Assembly: GCA_003427395.1 (NCBI GenBank) | Contig: BFEA01000523.1 | Location: 165,862-204,211, forward strand | Direction of reading: 5' to 3' | DNA length: 38,350 nt | Origin: Chara braunii | Lineage: Eukaryota > Streptophyta > Charophyceae > Charales > Characeae | Part shown: piece after piece, positions 18,536-26,891 of the stretch | How positions within the stretch are numbered: position 1 is the first letter of the stretch | Layout of the letters: every line of letters starts with the position of its first letter | The notes under the pieces: generated by a model | Databases searched by the model: none | What the model was told of the DNA's origin: nothing | What the model saw: only the letters and a program-made list of their open reading frames with translations | Position numbers and translations under genes: made by a program

Positions 18536-19488
18536 AACAGATCGCGCAGCGAAGTGTGCACGATCGCTGGCTTCCAATCGTCATCTGCCACACACGCACG
18601 CAGCGGCAAATACAACCCTTGTAGGCTTGACATCATGATGAAGTTCGTGGCAAATCTGGTCGCACCCGGTGTTGACACTACACCGCCATTGGAGTAGTGG
18701 ATCAGGAGGTCCCGCACCCGCGAATGGTTCGTGAAGAACTTTGCAAGCTCCGATGCCCTTTTCATAATTGCACCGACCCACCCGATCTTCGCGAAAGACT
18801 CGAACATCAAGTCGAGGGAGTGTGTTGTGCACAGGACAGAGAAGATGTGAGGGTAATCTGCTTCAATCATTCGCCCCGCGGCTGTGCAAACAGCAACATT
18901 GTCCATAATGACCCCCACCGCTGCCTCCGCACCCATCTTCTCTATTGCCCTCTTTAGAATGGCGTAGTATGCTGAGGCGCCCTTGTTGCGCCGTGACGTA
19001 TACACACTTCTCCAAAAGATGGAGCCTTTAGGGAAGGAGACCATCATGTTGATGTGTGGTCTCTGTCGGCGATTTGTCCAACCATCAAGTTGTAACATGC
19101 AGCCAGTGGTTGGCCACTCCTGTCGCAACTCCTCCACCCTCTTCCCGACCCTGCCCCTTGTCACCTCGACCCTCTTCGTCCTTGCGTTTTCGAACTTCGC
19201 GTACCTGAAGCCTTTCGGCGCATTCATGAGTGTGTGCACCATTTTGTCCCAATACTCGCTCTTCATCATGTTGAACGGGATGCATTCGGTTGTCATCCAA
19301 TCGTCTATCGTGCGCTGCGTTTGCTCGTGTGTCGTAATGACAGCAGCGTTGTCCATGATCGTTGTCTGGCGGAGCCCAACTACAGACCCCGATGGATCCA
19401 CAACTCCTGTCGCTGATGTCCACGGGTTCGTTTGGCGGAGCCCTACCGCAGGCCCTGATGGATCCTGAACTCCTCCCGACGTCCGCAA
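18478..19488 (-). pseudogene. hAT transposase DUF659-type catalytic region
   Basis: About 300 codons match the DUF659 region of plant hAT transposases: IPFNMMKSEYWDKMV, GCMLQLDGWTNRR (first catalytic Asp), VIMDNVAVCTAAGRMIE (second Asp), VLCTTHSLDLMFE (CxxH-like motif), ELAKFFTNHS and RFATNFIMMSSL. The leading ~45 codons contain two copies of a DPSG..VGLRQT motif from a short DNA duplication (19365-19470). The frame breaks near 18530-18540: the expected continuation ILDDTFWANVEKV is in another frame. Confidence 0.8.
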
Positions 19489-19823
19489 GCATTCTCATCC
19501 TCTGACTCCTCCATTTCGGGCTCTTCCATTTTTGCCCCCAACTCGGACCTGGCAGCCGACCTACCCTTCTCCCTCCTCAGGTACTCCTCTTTTGGTATAG
19601 TACCTCTGAGGCGCTCAGCTTCGCATCTCAACCCCTTGAGGAAATGTTCCCTTGCCTTGCTGGCCGTCCCAGCCACGGGCTTGTCACAGTAATTGCATAC
19701 ACACTTTTTGTTCCCCTTGTCGGCTTGCCCACTGATTCCCACTTCCCTGAAGTGTTTCTTCACGGCGTGGCTACTGCTTTTAGTCATCCTGCAAGCACAC
19801 AAAGAAAGCGAAAAGAACAACAC
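19443..19823 (-). pseudogene. hAT transposase N-terminus, BED zinc finger
   Basis: A BED-like finger: VKKHFREVG...KCVCNYCDKPVAG..SKAREHFLKGLRC, with the C-X2-C pair and the later His and Cys, then a CEAERLRGTIPKEEYLRREK coiled segment and an acidic linker. BED fingers bind transposon ends. The frame ends at 19443 and overlaps the next piece by 46 nt in another frame, so a frameshift or a small intron separates them. MTKSSS at about 19790 is a more natural start than the first Met at 19823. Confidence 0.7.
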
Positions 19824-19829
19824 TTGTTA

Positions 19830-20340
19830 AAGCCGATTCACTCCCTGACCCTCAATGCTCTCCCTCATCCACTCTCCATTCACTCCCGTGCCCTTAATGC
19901 TCTCCGTCCTCCACTCTCAATTCACAAAAATCAACCGTTCAATCAATCAATCAATCAGTCAATCAATCAATCAATCAACCAATCAGTCAACCGGTCAATC
20001 AATCAATCGATCAATCAAACTTAATTAATCAATCAATCATTCAATCAATCAAGGAAGAGAAGCCTTCGTTGATAGATGGATTGCATCGATTGATTGATCG
20101 GTCGACAGGTTGACTGATTGATTGATTGATTGATTGATTGATGGGTTGATGGGTTGATGGGTTGATTGGTTGTTGGATGGTATGATTGACTGATTGATTG
20201 ATTGATCGATTGATTGGTTTATTGAACTTGATTGATTGGTTTATTGAACTTGATTGATTGGTTTATTGAACTTGATTGATTGATTGATTAAGCGAGCGAG
20301 CGATAGACAGATTGATGGATTGAGCGGGCAATAATTGAAC
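19830..20340. repeat. (TCAA)n arm facing a (TTGA)n arm, with a 22-bp tandem repeat
   Basis: At 19935-20060 the + strand is mostly TCAATCAA; at 20090-20300 it is mostly TTGATTGA, so the arms are inverted relative to each other with ~40 bp between. Within the second arm a 22-bp unit (tttattgaacttgattgatt core) occurs three times at 20212-20277. The arms could fold into a long imperfect hairpin. The 19840-19930 part has three loose repeats of cctcaatgctctccctcatc-type sequence. No gene. Confidence 0.8.
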
Positions 20341-20347
20341 AGTTTCG

Positions 20348-20396
20348 AAATTTCGACAGCACAACAACACCCCCATTGGGGTCAAATGGTTGCCAA
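20348..20396. repeat. ~50-bp palindromic repeat, copy 1
   Basis: Reads tttcgacagca...acacccccattggggtcaaatg.ttgcc, semi-palindromic around CCCCATTGGGG. Similar units lie at 21399-21450, 21590-21645 and 21668-21722. Confidence 0.65.
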
Positions 20397-20582
20397 AAAC
20401 AGAGTGTCTTTCTGGCAATCAACCGAAGAATCAATCAATCAATCACAACAGTAAAAAAATGCAAACGAAAAATGAACAAAAGGTCAGACAAACTCTACGT
20501 TACAAATATGGAGGGGAAAAAAAAAAGGAACGAGGATCAAGTTTCGTTCAACGGTTCAACCATTCAAACAAAAAGAAAGTAG

Positions 20583-20587
<5 letters not shown>

Positions 20588-20627
<40 letters not shown>

Positions 20628-20664
20628 CGTAACCCCAACATCGAACGACAGCAAGATTGAAAGC

Positions 20665-20704
<40 letters not shown>

Positions 20705-20742
20705 AACCCCAACATTGAACAGCAGCAAGATCGAACGCGACG

Positions 20743-20793
<51 letters not shown>

Positions 20794-20830
20794 CGTAACC
20801 CCGACATCGAACGACAGCAAGATCCAACTT

Positions 20831-20890
<60 letters not shown>
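20588..20890. repeat. Compound (GA)n array with three copies of a ~44-bp spacer
   Basis: GA runs at about 20589-20625, 20669-20699, 20757-20791 and 20834-20890 are separated by three versions of one spacer (start about 20626, 20700 and 20792) sharing GTAACCCC(A/G)ACAT(C/T)GAAC and CAGCAAGAT. The middle unit also has a (CG)n stretch. The repeated unit is therefore microsatellite plus unique spacer, not the microsatellite alone. Confidence 0.9.
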
Positions 20891-20892
<2 letters not shown>

Positions 20893-21260
20893 TCCTCAGC
20901 TATAGTCCCGTCCGTGGGTAGTGGACGCATGGGGGTAGACATGGTGGGAGGTGGAGAAAAAGGTGGGGAAGGAAATGGGTTATGGCGTGGGGATAGGGGA
21001 CCACCGGTGAGAGGGAGGGGGCCGCGGGAGCGGAGTGGGTAGTCGTGAGTCGGNTCACTCCGTGACCAGCGGGTCGCGCGTGAGATGGTGGCGCGAATCC
21101 GCTCGAAGGGAGAGGAGCCGTTCGGGTCCAGGGTGCCCGACGGGAGGAAGCGGGAGAAGAGGGGGGTTAGGAGAACCCTAAACCCTAGAAAAACACTAAG
21201 AAAACCCTAACCGGGGTTTTGGTGGTTAGGGTAGGGTAACGGCGACCTAATCAAGAGAAG
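20891..21260. other. G-rich stretch with short telomere-like motifs
   Basis: No coding seen. CCCTAAACCCTA at about 21176-21187 is two TTTAGGG-type plant telomere units in C-strand orientation. CCCTAACC and a GGTTAGGGTAGGG on the opposite sense follow within 50 bp, giving a small inverted pair. It is too short to be a telomere; it may be a telo-box-like motif or an interstitial relic. One N lies at 21054. Confidence 0.6.
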
Positions 21261-21398
21261 AAGATCATAACCATGGAGGGGAGGGGGGGAAAAAATAAAA
21301 TAAAAATTTTGAGATAAAAATAAAAGAAAATAAATAATAAAAATAATTAAAGAAATAAATAAACAAAATGTGAAGAGAGAAGTAATATTTATTTTTTT

Positions 21399-21722
21399 GG
21401 AATTTTCAGCAGCATTTCCCTACCCCCCAAGGTGTCAAGAATGTGCCATGAGGAAGGAGAGACCAAGATGAGCACACTAAGGTTCAAAATGCCGCAAATT
21501 ATAAATTTCAAAAAAATAAATAAAAAAAGAATAAATAAAGAAATAAATGGGGAGGTGGAGAGTGAAAAAAAACGAAGTGTTTGATTTTTCAAAAATCTCG
21601 GCAGCATTTTGTTACCCCCATGGGGTCGAAATGTGCTGAAAAAGACTTATGAAAAGAAAAAAAAACAGAAAATTTCGGCAGAACTTCGTTAACCCCACAG
21701 GGCCAAAATGTGTGCCGAAAGC
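21399..21722. repeat. ~50-bp palindromic repeat, copies 2 to 4
   Basis: Units at 21399-21450, 21590-21645 and 21668-21722 each have a (T)CGGCAG(C/A)A half, a central ACCCC(C)...GGGG-like palindrome and a (A)ATGTG(C)C(G)A half, so each can fold into an imperfect hairpin. The third (21590) has the perfect core ACCCCCATGGGGT. With the copy at 20348 this makes four in 1.4 kb, separated by A-rich sequence. Confidence 0.7.
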
Positions 21723-21739
21723 AAGAATGACTAAGTCCT

Positions 21740-22260
21740 GATCAGATTTGAGGGTGCCGCAAAGAAATTCGAATTTTCAGAATAAATAGAAAAATAAAAT
21801 AGAATAAATCAGAAAATGAGAAAAGAAGGTGGGGGATAAGATAATTTGAATTTTTGGGGAAAAAAAAGAGATTTAAATCAAAGAGAAAGAAAAAAGAAGA
21901 AAAACAAAAAAATTCGGAGTTGGGGGGGGAAGGGATGAAAGAGTGATGAAGAAAGAGAGAAGTAGGTGAGAGAGAGAGAAAGAGTGAAGTGGGAGATGGG
22001 GGAGATGATGGGGTTGTAGTTGGGGGGGAAAGATGGAGAGGAGGGTGGTAGAATGGGAGAGAAGGATATGGAAACGGTGGAGAGGAGTAGATGAGATGAG
22101 TAGAAGACGGTGAGTGGGGAGGAGAGGAGAGAAAAAAGGTTGTGCAAGATGAGTGAAGAGGGAGGTAGGAGGAGGGAGTAGTGGTAGGGTTAGAAAGGAT
22201 GATTATATGATGGGGGGAGAGAAAAGGGGTTGGGGGAGAGCAGGTTAGTGGGTAGGATGG
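21740..22260. other. Purine-rich, C-depleted strand segment
   Basis: The + strand is almost free of C for several hundred bases (I see only about five C from 21921 to 22256) and consists of G/A runs with some T. The matching minus-strand open frame is Pro/Ser/Leu/His-rich and is a compositional artefact. Such strand asymmetry favours triplex, quadruplex or R-loop structure. Confidence 0.75.
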
Positions 22261-22994
22261 TGATACCAAGCTCTTGGGTGGCCAAGAGCAGAGCACTACC
22301 AAGATCCACAGGATCTTGACCTTCAAGATGCTGCTGGCCTGATGTCACTGCAACAAAAAAATCTGGGGTGGGCTGAGATCTTGATCAGCCACCCAGATGT
22401 CACTGTAGTGCAGCCCCCTAGCCAGGGGGGGTCTTCAAGATCCACAACAAGCTGCCACGTGGCACTGCAGATAGGCACCAGATACCAGCCACGTGCGCAG
22501 GCGGCACCATCCACGACCACCCGGCCGGAGGGGGGAGGGGGGGGGCAAATAGCTATCTTGCCGCACGCTGCTCGCCGCTCACCGACGGGGGGGGGGGGGT
22601 TAAATAGCTGCCGTGGCACTTCTTCAACAGCACCAAGCCACGATTTCAGCTTAGATTGTGGCTTTGGCCAGTGTGTTAAGGCACTGGCCACACACGCGCA
22701 TGAGTGGCAGCTTTAGCAGCAGCATCCCGGATCTTGATAATATATAATTCGGGAGGGGAGCGGAGCGGGGCGGGGCGGGGCGGGGCAGCATGGCGCACGT
22801 GTGTGTGCGGCAACCCTGGCGCTTGAGCGCACGCGTAGTCCTGGCAGTCTCGTTTTTTCACCACGTGTCCGCCTCTCAACGCTGCTGCTGTTCTTCGCTG
22901 GCCCCCTGAAAAACCCTGAAAATCCCGCTATCGGGATTACAACAATTTCCCTCTGTTACGGGAGGGTGGGCGGGTTGGAGCGGGGACCGTTCTT
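22261..22994. other. Intron sequence without recognised gene
   Basis: Contains two G-runs (about 22542-22551 and 22586-22598), a (CGGGG)n micro-repeat at about 22756-22786 and three similar gatcttga/gatccaca phrases (22300-22450) suggesting a decayed direct repeat. If the primer site at 22995 is real, the part next to it would be the start of that element's internal region, but no gag is recognisable. Confidence 0.4.
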
Positions 22995-23006
22995 GCTCTG
23001 ATACCA
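22995..23006 (-). other. Retrotransposon primer-binding site (initiator tRNA-Met type)
   Basis: The minus strand reads TGGTATCAGAGC, the standard plant LTR-retrotransposon site complementary to the 3' end of initiator tRNA-Met, preceded by ...GTCCGGCACAC. An antisense element would have its 5' LTR at higher coordinates (from about 23009 upward) and its internal part below 22994. A twelve-base exact match in that context is unlikely by chance. Confidence 0.65.
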
Positions 23007-23008
23007 GT

Positions 23009-23480
23009 GTGCCGGACCCGCCAGTCAGGATGGAGAAGGAGGGTTGACGAAGGAGGACGTAGAGATGGAGCTGGAAGGGACAGCGCAGCTCCGACGCAGA
23101 CTCAACGCGCGCGTACTCCAAGATGTGCAAAAGTGAAGAATGAGGAAATACAGACTGCAGCTGGGGTATACCCCCAGCAGACTGACTGGACTGGACTGGA
23201 CTGGCCTGGTACCGACAGTGGTACCGGGCAGGACTGGACTGGACTGAAACAGTACACGGCTTGTGGGGTCAGGCCACGGCCTGGTCCCACAGGCCGAACT
23301 GGCAAATAGCCGAAGAGGCCCTGGCTGTAGGCCAGGGCAGATAGAGGCCCGCTGCAGCGACCCTTTTGGCACAGAAGTTACTCGTACCTTCTCTCCTCTG
23401 CGCCCTCCGGATCGGTGCGAAGTGGTGTTGGTCACAATTTTTTCTCGGGGCCACTTGTGCTTATGCACAGCCGGCGAAAT
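23009..23480 (-). other. Possible 5' LTR adjoining the primer site
   Basis: Non-coding sequence next to the tRNA-Met-type site, ending CA at the border in minus orientation. A CTGGGGGTATACCCCCAG-like palindrome lies at 23163-23179 and an actggactggactgg micro-repeat at about 23184-23204, echoed at 23232-23246. The outer LTR border is not identifiable. Confidence 0.4.
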
Positions 23481-23503
23481 TGACCTCCGTCTTTGTTTCA
23501 CTT

Positions 23504-23900
23504 GTCATGGTGACCGAATTTTCACCTATGGATACGTTTTTGGATCCTTGTGTGCCTCGGTTACTCGACGAGTTTGTGGACGCCCTTCGTCATGGTGACC
23601 GACGTTTCACCTATGGATTCATTATCGGATTCTCGTGCGCATCGGTACTCGCCGAATTTGGGGAAGTTCTTGTTTCATTTCGTCACGGTGACCGACTCTT
23701 CATTTACAGATTCGTTTTCGGATCTCGCCTGCCTCGGTTACTGGACGAGTTTCTTGTTTCACCCCGTCACGGCGGCTGACTTTTCACCTACGGATCCATT
23801 TCCGGATCTTACATGCATCGGTTCCTCGACGAGGCTCTTGCTTTCGGGTTCATTCATGGATCTTCCAGGCCTCGACTACTCACAAGTTTGGGAAAGTTTT
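23504..23900 (+). repeat. Imperfect tandem repeat, 84-93-bp units
   Basis: Units start with GTCA(T/C)GG(T/C) at 23504, 23589, 23682 and 23766, spaced 85, 93 and 84 bp. Each continues with a ttcac/cttcat..ta(c/t)(g/a)gat segment, an (t/c)ggat(c/t) word and a ctcgg(t)tact-cgacgag segment. A partial fifth unit may follow from about 23850. Two + frames stay open through it and give a repeated peptide (F-V-VTD/E-FS-TDSFSDL), but nothing recognisable as a protein family. Confidence 0.75.
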
Positions 23901-24080
23901 CATTCCGGCCACGATTCTCCGGGCCACTGGTTCTTACCAGTGGACCAGGGAATCGGCCTTTTGGTTCCATTCTTTCATGGCTGTGTCTTCGACGAGTTGG
24001 GGGATGTTGTCATCCTTCCCCATGGGATGCATTCCCAGCTCCTCCCTTGCCATGGCCTGGCTTTTCCAAGGAGAGGGGGG

Positions 24081-24800
24081 TGTAGCATGCTGAGGCCGCT
24101 ACACGGGCCCTGTTTTGGGGTGATGGTTGTTCCAGGCCCCCAGGCTGCACACCCATTTTTGGTGAGCGACCTGGAGGCCCACAACCATTTTTCCAGGCCA
24201 AGCACTCACTTGGTTCCACGTGTGCTCTCCTTTATTCAGCATTTATTATTTTTGATGGGTTTTGTCTGGACTATTTTTGTCTGTTTCAGATGTGTCGGTT
24301 CAGACTTTTCCTTTTGTCCGAACAGGCAGATGCCTGTTCAGACCAGTGGGTTTCAGTTCCGGCCGTTGTAGGCCAGGTTCAGATATGTCCGTATGTGGGA
24401 CTGGACCTGGCATTCGTCTGTTTCTGCCTGGCCCAGTCCTCAGGACCCTGCTGCATCAGCAGGGTTGCCTGAACGTCCGGTAGGGACCCAGGCATTCCGT
24501 TTTGGCCAGGATCGTAGGACCAGGACATGGGCCTGCGATCAGGACCATCGATCGAACATCAGATCCAACGGTCCTGATTGGAGACTGAGGACTGCTCATC
24601 CAGTCCCAGCGGTATATAGCTGGGCCAGTCCTCCACTTTGAGAACATTCGGGTTGGAGCCTCAGTTGGGCATTAATTGCTGGAGCAGCGCCAGTTTGGGG
24701 AGAGCTGCGATAGAGCAGCGCTGGAGGAGTAGGCTGAATTGGAAAGGTTGGCGGAGGCCATGCCCACGAGGGAGAGAGGGACTTACCTGGGCGCCATAGC
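24081..24800 (+). other. LTR-like segment (weak)
   Basis: Begins at TGTAGCATGC, contains a ggtatatagctggg TATA-like box (24611-24624), and is followed at about 24788 by TGGGCGCCATAGCCGGGAC, which resembles the TGGCGCC...GCCGGGGA-type primer site of some plant LTR elements. No internal coding follows on the + strand. Listed as a possible solo or truncated LTR. Confidence 0.3.
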
Positions 24801-25005
24801 CGGGACTTCATACCGGTCATGGGACCGGCCTTCAGCAGCAACCTGCATCGGGAGTCGTCACCTTCCCTGGTCAGTATTTGTGGCATCGTCATCAGGAGCG
24901 TGTGGAGAGGAAAGTTCTTCTTCTTCCCCTTCCTCTCCTGCTTCTCCGCTCCCCCATAGCCACTATTCTTTCTTCTCCTCCTCCTCCCTCTTTTTCTTCT
25001 TTTTC

Positions 25006-25009
<4 letters not shown>

Positions 25010-25056
<47 letters not shown>
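25010..25056. repeat. (AG)n microsatellite
   Basis: About 23 uninterrupted AG units following a T/C-rich tract. Confidence 0.95.
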
Positions 25057-25060
<4 letters not shown>

Positions 25061-25600
25061 CAGGCAGTGGCTATTTCGGGCCTATGTGCACCCAGGATCT
25101 GATTTGACATTTTCGAGGACAGACATTGGTTGGACATTTGATGGGGAGACTATTTCTGGACGACTACGAGTTCTACTCGTTTTCGCTCCCCCCTCCATCT
25201 TCATCTCTCCTCCCCCCCACTTCATCATCCGTGGTTTCTTCCCCATGTGTGTGCGCTAGGAGGGACCCTTCTTCCATGTATGATCCCCCTTCTTGCTGTG
25301 TGACATGTGTGATGATGATTGTGCGAGTAGAGTCTGCATCTGATGTGTCAGGTCATATCTTTGAGTCTTCCGCTGCTCTACATTGCATTATATCGTTTTG
25401 TTTTTGAATCCTGTTCATCACACTGGCGCCCCTTGGACATGTGCATTGCTCATCTTTAGATGAGCATGGATCACACTGCCAGCGGCCTCGAGCGCTCGTA
25501 CTGGCAGCGCTGCCGCATGTGAAGCAAGTGCCCGAATGAGCCTCTCGTCGCCAGGCTCTTTCCTATATGGGAAGCGGCCTGGCCCGAAGGCTTTCTGGAC
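25057..25600. other. Intron sequence without recognised gene
   Basis: C/T-rich in parts (25180-25260). Open frames are short and unremarkable. The end merges into the LTR-like copy that follows. Confidence 0.4.
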
Positions 25601-25970
25601 TTGGATGCCCATGTGCCCAGTAGCTTCACGTTGGGCCAAAGTGTCTGCGCCCAGGCCCGATTCAGACAGTGGCCTGGGACTGAAACAGGTAAGGGCTCCC
25701 AACTATCAGATGTGGGATGAGGTGTTCTCTGCTTTGTGATAGGCCGACAGGCCTGCTTCCACGTCAAGCCCAGAAGAGCTTAGAAGGCTCAGGGAAGATT
25801 CAGATGCTCGCAAGCAGGGCCCATGTAACCAACTGGCGCAAGGTAACTGTCTGGCGCCCACCAGGGCCTGCGAATTTGTAAAATTCAGGCCTTGTAGATA
25901 TAAGAGGGCCCGCCTTCACTTAGGGGGGGCGCAGGGCAAGCAGCGGGGCCATTAAAGGCATCCGATGTCA
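25601..25970 (+). repeat. LTR-like repeat, copy 2
   Basis: Shares three collinear exact blocks with 8.3-8.55 kb: GATTCAGACAGTGG (25659-25672), AACCAACTGGCG (25827-25838) and GCCCGCCTTCACTTAGGG (25908-25925). It has a GATATAAGAGG TATA-like box at 25897-25907 and an imperfect hairpin (ggcctgcgaattt/aaattcaggcc, 25865-25891) where copy 1 has its perfect hairpins. Same orientation as copy 1, 17.4 kb apart, in the same intron. Confidence 0.5.
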
Positions 25971-26172
25971 AGAATCCTCATATTTTTCTTTTTGTTTTTC
26001 TATTTGAAAATTTTTGTCAGTTTGCAGCGTTGCATTTGAAAAAGGAGTGCAACCTTGTGCACAAGCAATTGTTTTTCACATCTTTGAAATTATTGAGGAA
26101 TGAAGAAACGCGGGTGATATGCGATGCAACTGAGTGGACTACTGTTTGTCTATTTCGTGTGTACTTTTCCAG

Positions 26173-26451
26173 ATAACGATGGGATGGATGTTGCTTATGG
26201 CTCTATGGTTCCTCGCAATGGGCATCTGGGCTCTGATGACTGGCGCCTTGACCGGGAAAACGATCGGCATTGTGATAGCCATTCCTGTTCTTCTAGGTCT
26301 CCTGCTCAAGGCCATGATGCTTTCAACACGTGCCGATCTCAGCAGCAGCAACAGGCGTGCAAAGCGGCAACAGCAGGTGATTGCCCAGCAGGAAATGGCA
26401 GAGTTGAGAAATGTGGGTGAGGGTGCAGAGAATCATGCCCATGCTGAGTGA
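26173..26451 (+). CDS. LPAT-like acyltransferase, last exon with two membrane segments and stop
   Basis: The exon starts in phase 0 after a gtgtacttttccag acceptor and encodes 92 residues to a TGA. Two hydrophobic segments, MGWMLLMALWFLAMGIWAL and IGIVIAIPVLLGLLL, are followed by a polar Gln/Arg/Glu-rich tail (RRAKRQQQVIAQQEMAEL). This is the C-terminal architecture of plant ER LPAT2-type enzymes: an RP-K-S motif, a pair of membrane helices and a hydrophilic tail. It joins naturally to ...RTQSSLW of the exon ending at 6706. The join across 19.5 kb is inferred from phase and family order, not from a transcript. An alternative is a separate small membrane-protein gene with its own upstream exons. 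Confidence 0.58.
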   Translation: MTMGWMLLMALWFLAMGIWALMTGALTGKTIGIVIAIPVLLGLLLKAMMLSTRADLSSSNRRAKRQQQVIAQQEMAELRNVGEGAENHAHAE

Positions 26452-26654
26452 CAGGCATTCGGTTCTGCAACTGTTACCTTCTTCCATCTGCTTTCTCTTT
26501 CTTCAACTGAGAGCCTTCAATGCAGTGGCATGGATGCAATTGAATCCAGGGGCAAACTTGTTTCACAGTGCGCAATCAATTGGATGTCGGTAGTCTGCAG
26601 TCCCATGTGTGTTAGAGGAACTCGAGCTCAACGGCAGACTGAACGAAGTGTTAT

Positions 26655-26655
<1 letters not shown>
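26452..26655 (+). other. Probable LPAT 3' UTR
   Basis: Follows directly after the stop and has no competing coding. I see no canonical AATAAA here; the polyadenylation site cannot be fixed. Confidence 0.4.
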
Positions 26656-26737
<82 letters not shown>

Positions 26738-26741
26738 CGCG

Positions 26742-26782
<41 letters not shown>

Positions 26783-26891
26783 CATAACCAAGTAGATGCT
26801 TACCACTCTCTCTCTCTCTCTCTCTGTGACGCGCGCGCGTTGTGTGTGTGTGTGTGTGTGTGTGTGAGCATAACCAAGTAGATGCTTACCA
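26656..26891. repeat. Compound (CT)n(GT)n microsatellite with duplicated 26-bp spacer
   Basis: (CT)n to about 26735, (TG)n to 26780, then a 26-bp sequence gagcataaccaagtagatgc... (26780-26805), a second shorter (CT)n, a (CG)n and (TG)n, then the same 26 bp exactly at 26866-26891. Period 86 bp. Again a microsatellite and its flank have been copied together. Confidence 0.92.

Larger units (their letters stand above)
17900..19823 (-). mobile_element. hAT-family DNA transposon relic, antisense
   Basis: Minus-strand pieces give a BED-type zinc finger, a DUF659-type catalytic region and a hAT C-terminal dimerisation motif in the right order. Two frame changes separate the pieces. The C-terminal end abuts the truncated Gag of element B at about 17.9 kb, so one element was broken by the other or by a later deletion. 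I could not identify terminal inverted repeats or the 8-bp target duplication. It lies in the giant LPAT intron. Confidence 0.8.
6707..26172 (+). other. Giant LPAT intron (about 19.5 kb) packed with transposons
   Basis: The interval runs from the gtaagt donor at 6707 to a tttccag acceptor at 26171-26172. It contains a U6-like copy, antisense Ty3 elements C and B, an antisense hAT relic, LTR-like segments, microsatellites and palindromic repeats. All the large coding relics inside it are antisense to the host gene. I found no better continuation of the acyltransferase within it, but a small unrecognised exon cannot be excluded without transcripts. Confidence 0.55.

Noticed and set aside
20556-20942. 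Long Leu-Ser or Arg-Glu repeat frames over GA/CT runs (also at 26530-26896, 28028-28612 and 34287-34695)
   Set aside because: Microsatellites translated in any frame stay open; not genes.
21742-22326. 194-codon minus-strand frame, Pro/Ser/Leu/Phe-rich
   Set aside because: It is the complement of the C-depleted purine tract; composition alone keeps it open and no domain is visible.
26233-26265. CTGATGA in the last LPAT exon
   Set aside because: No CGAAA block follows and the sequence is coding.
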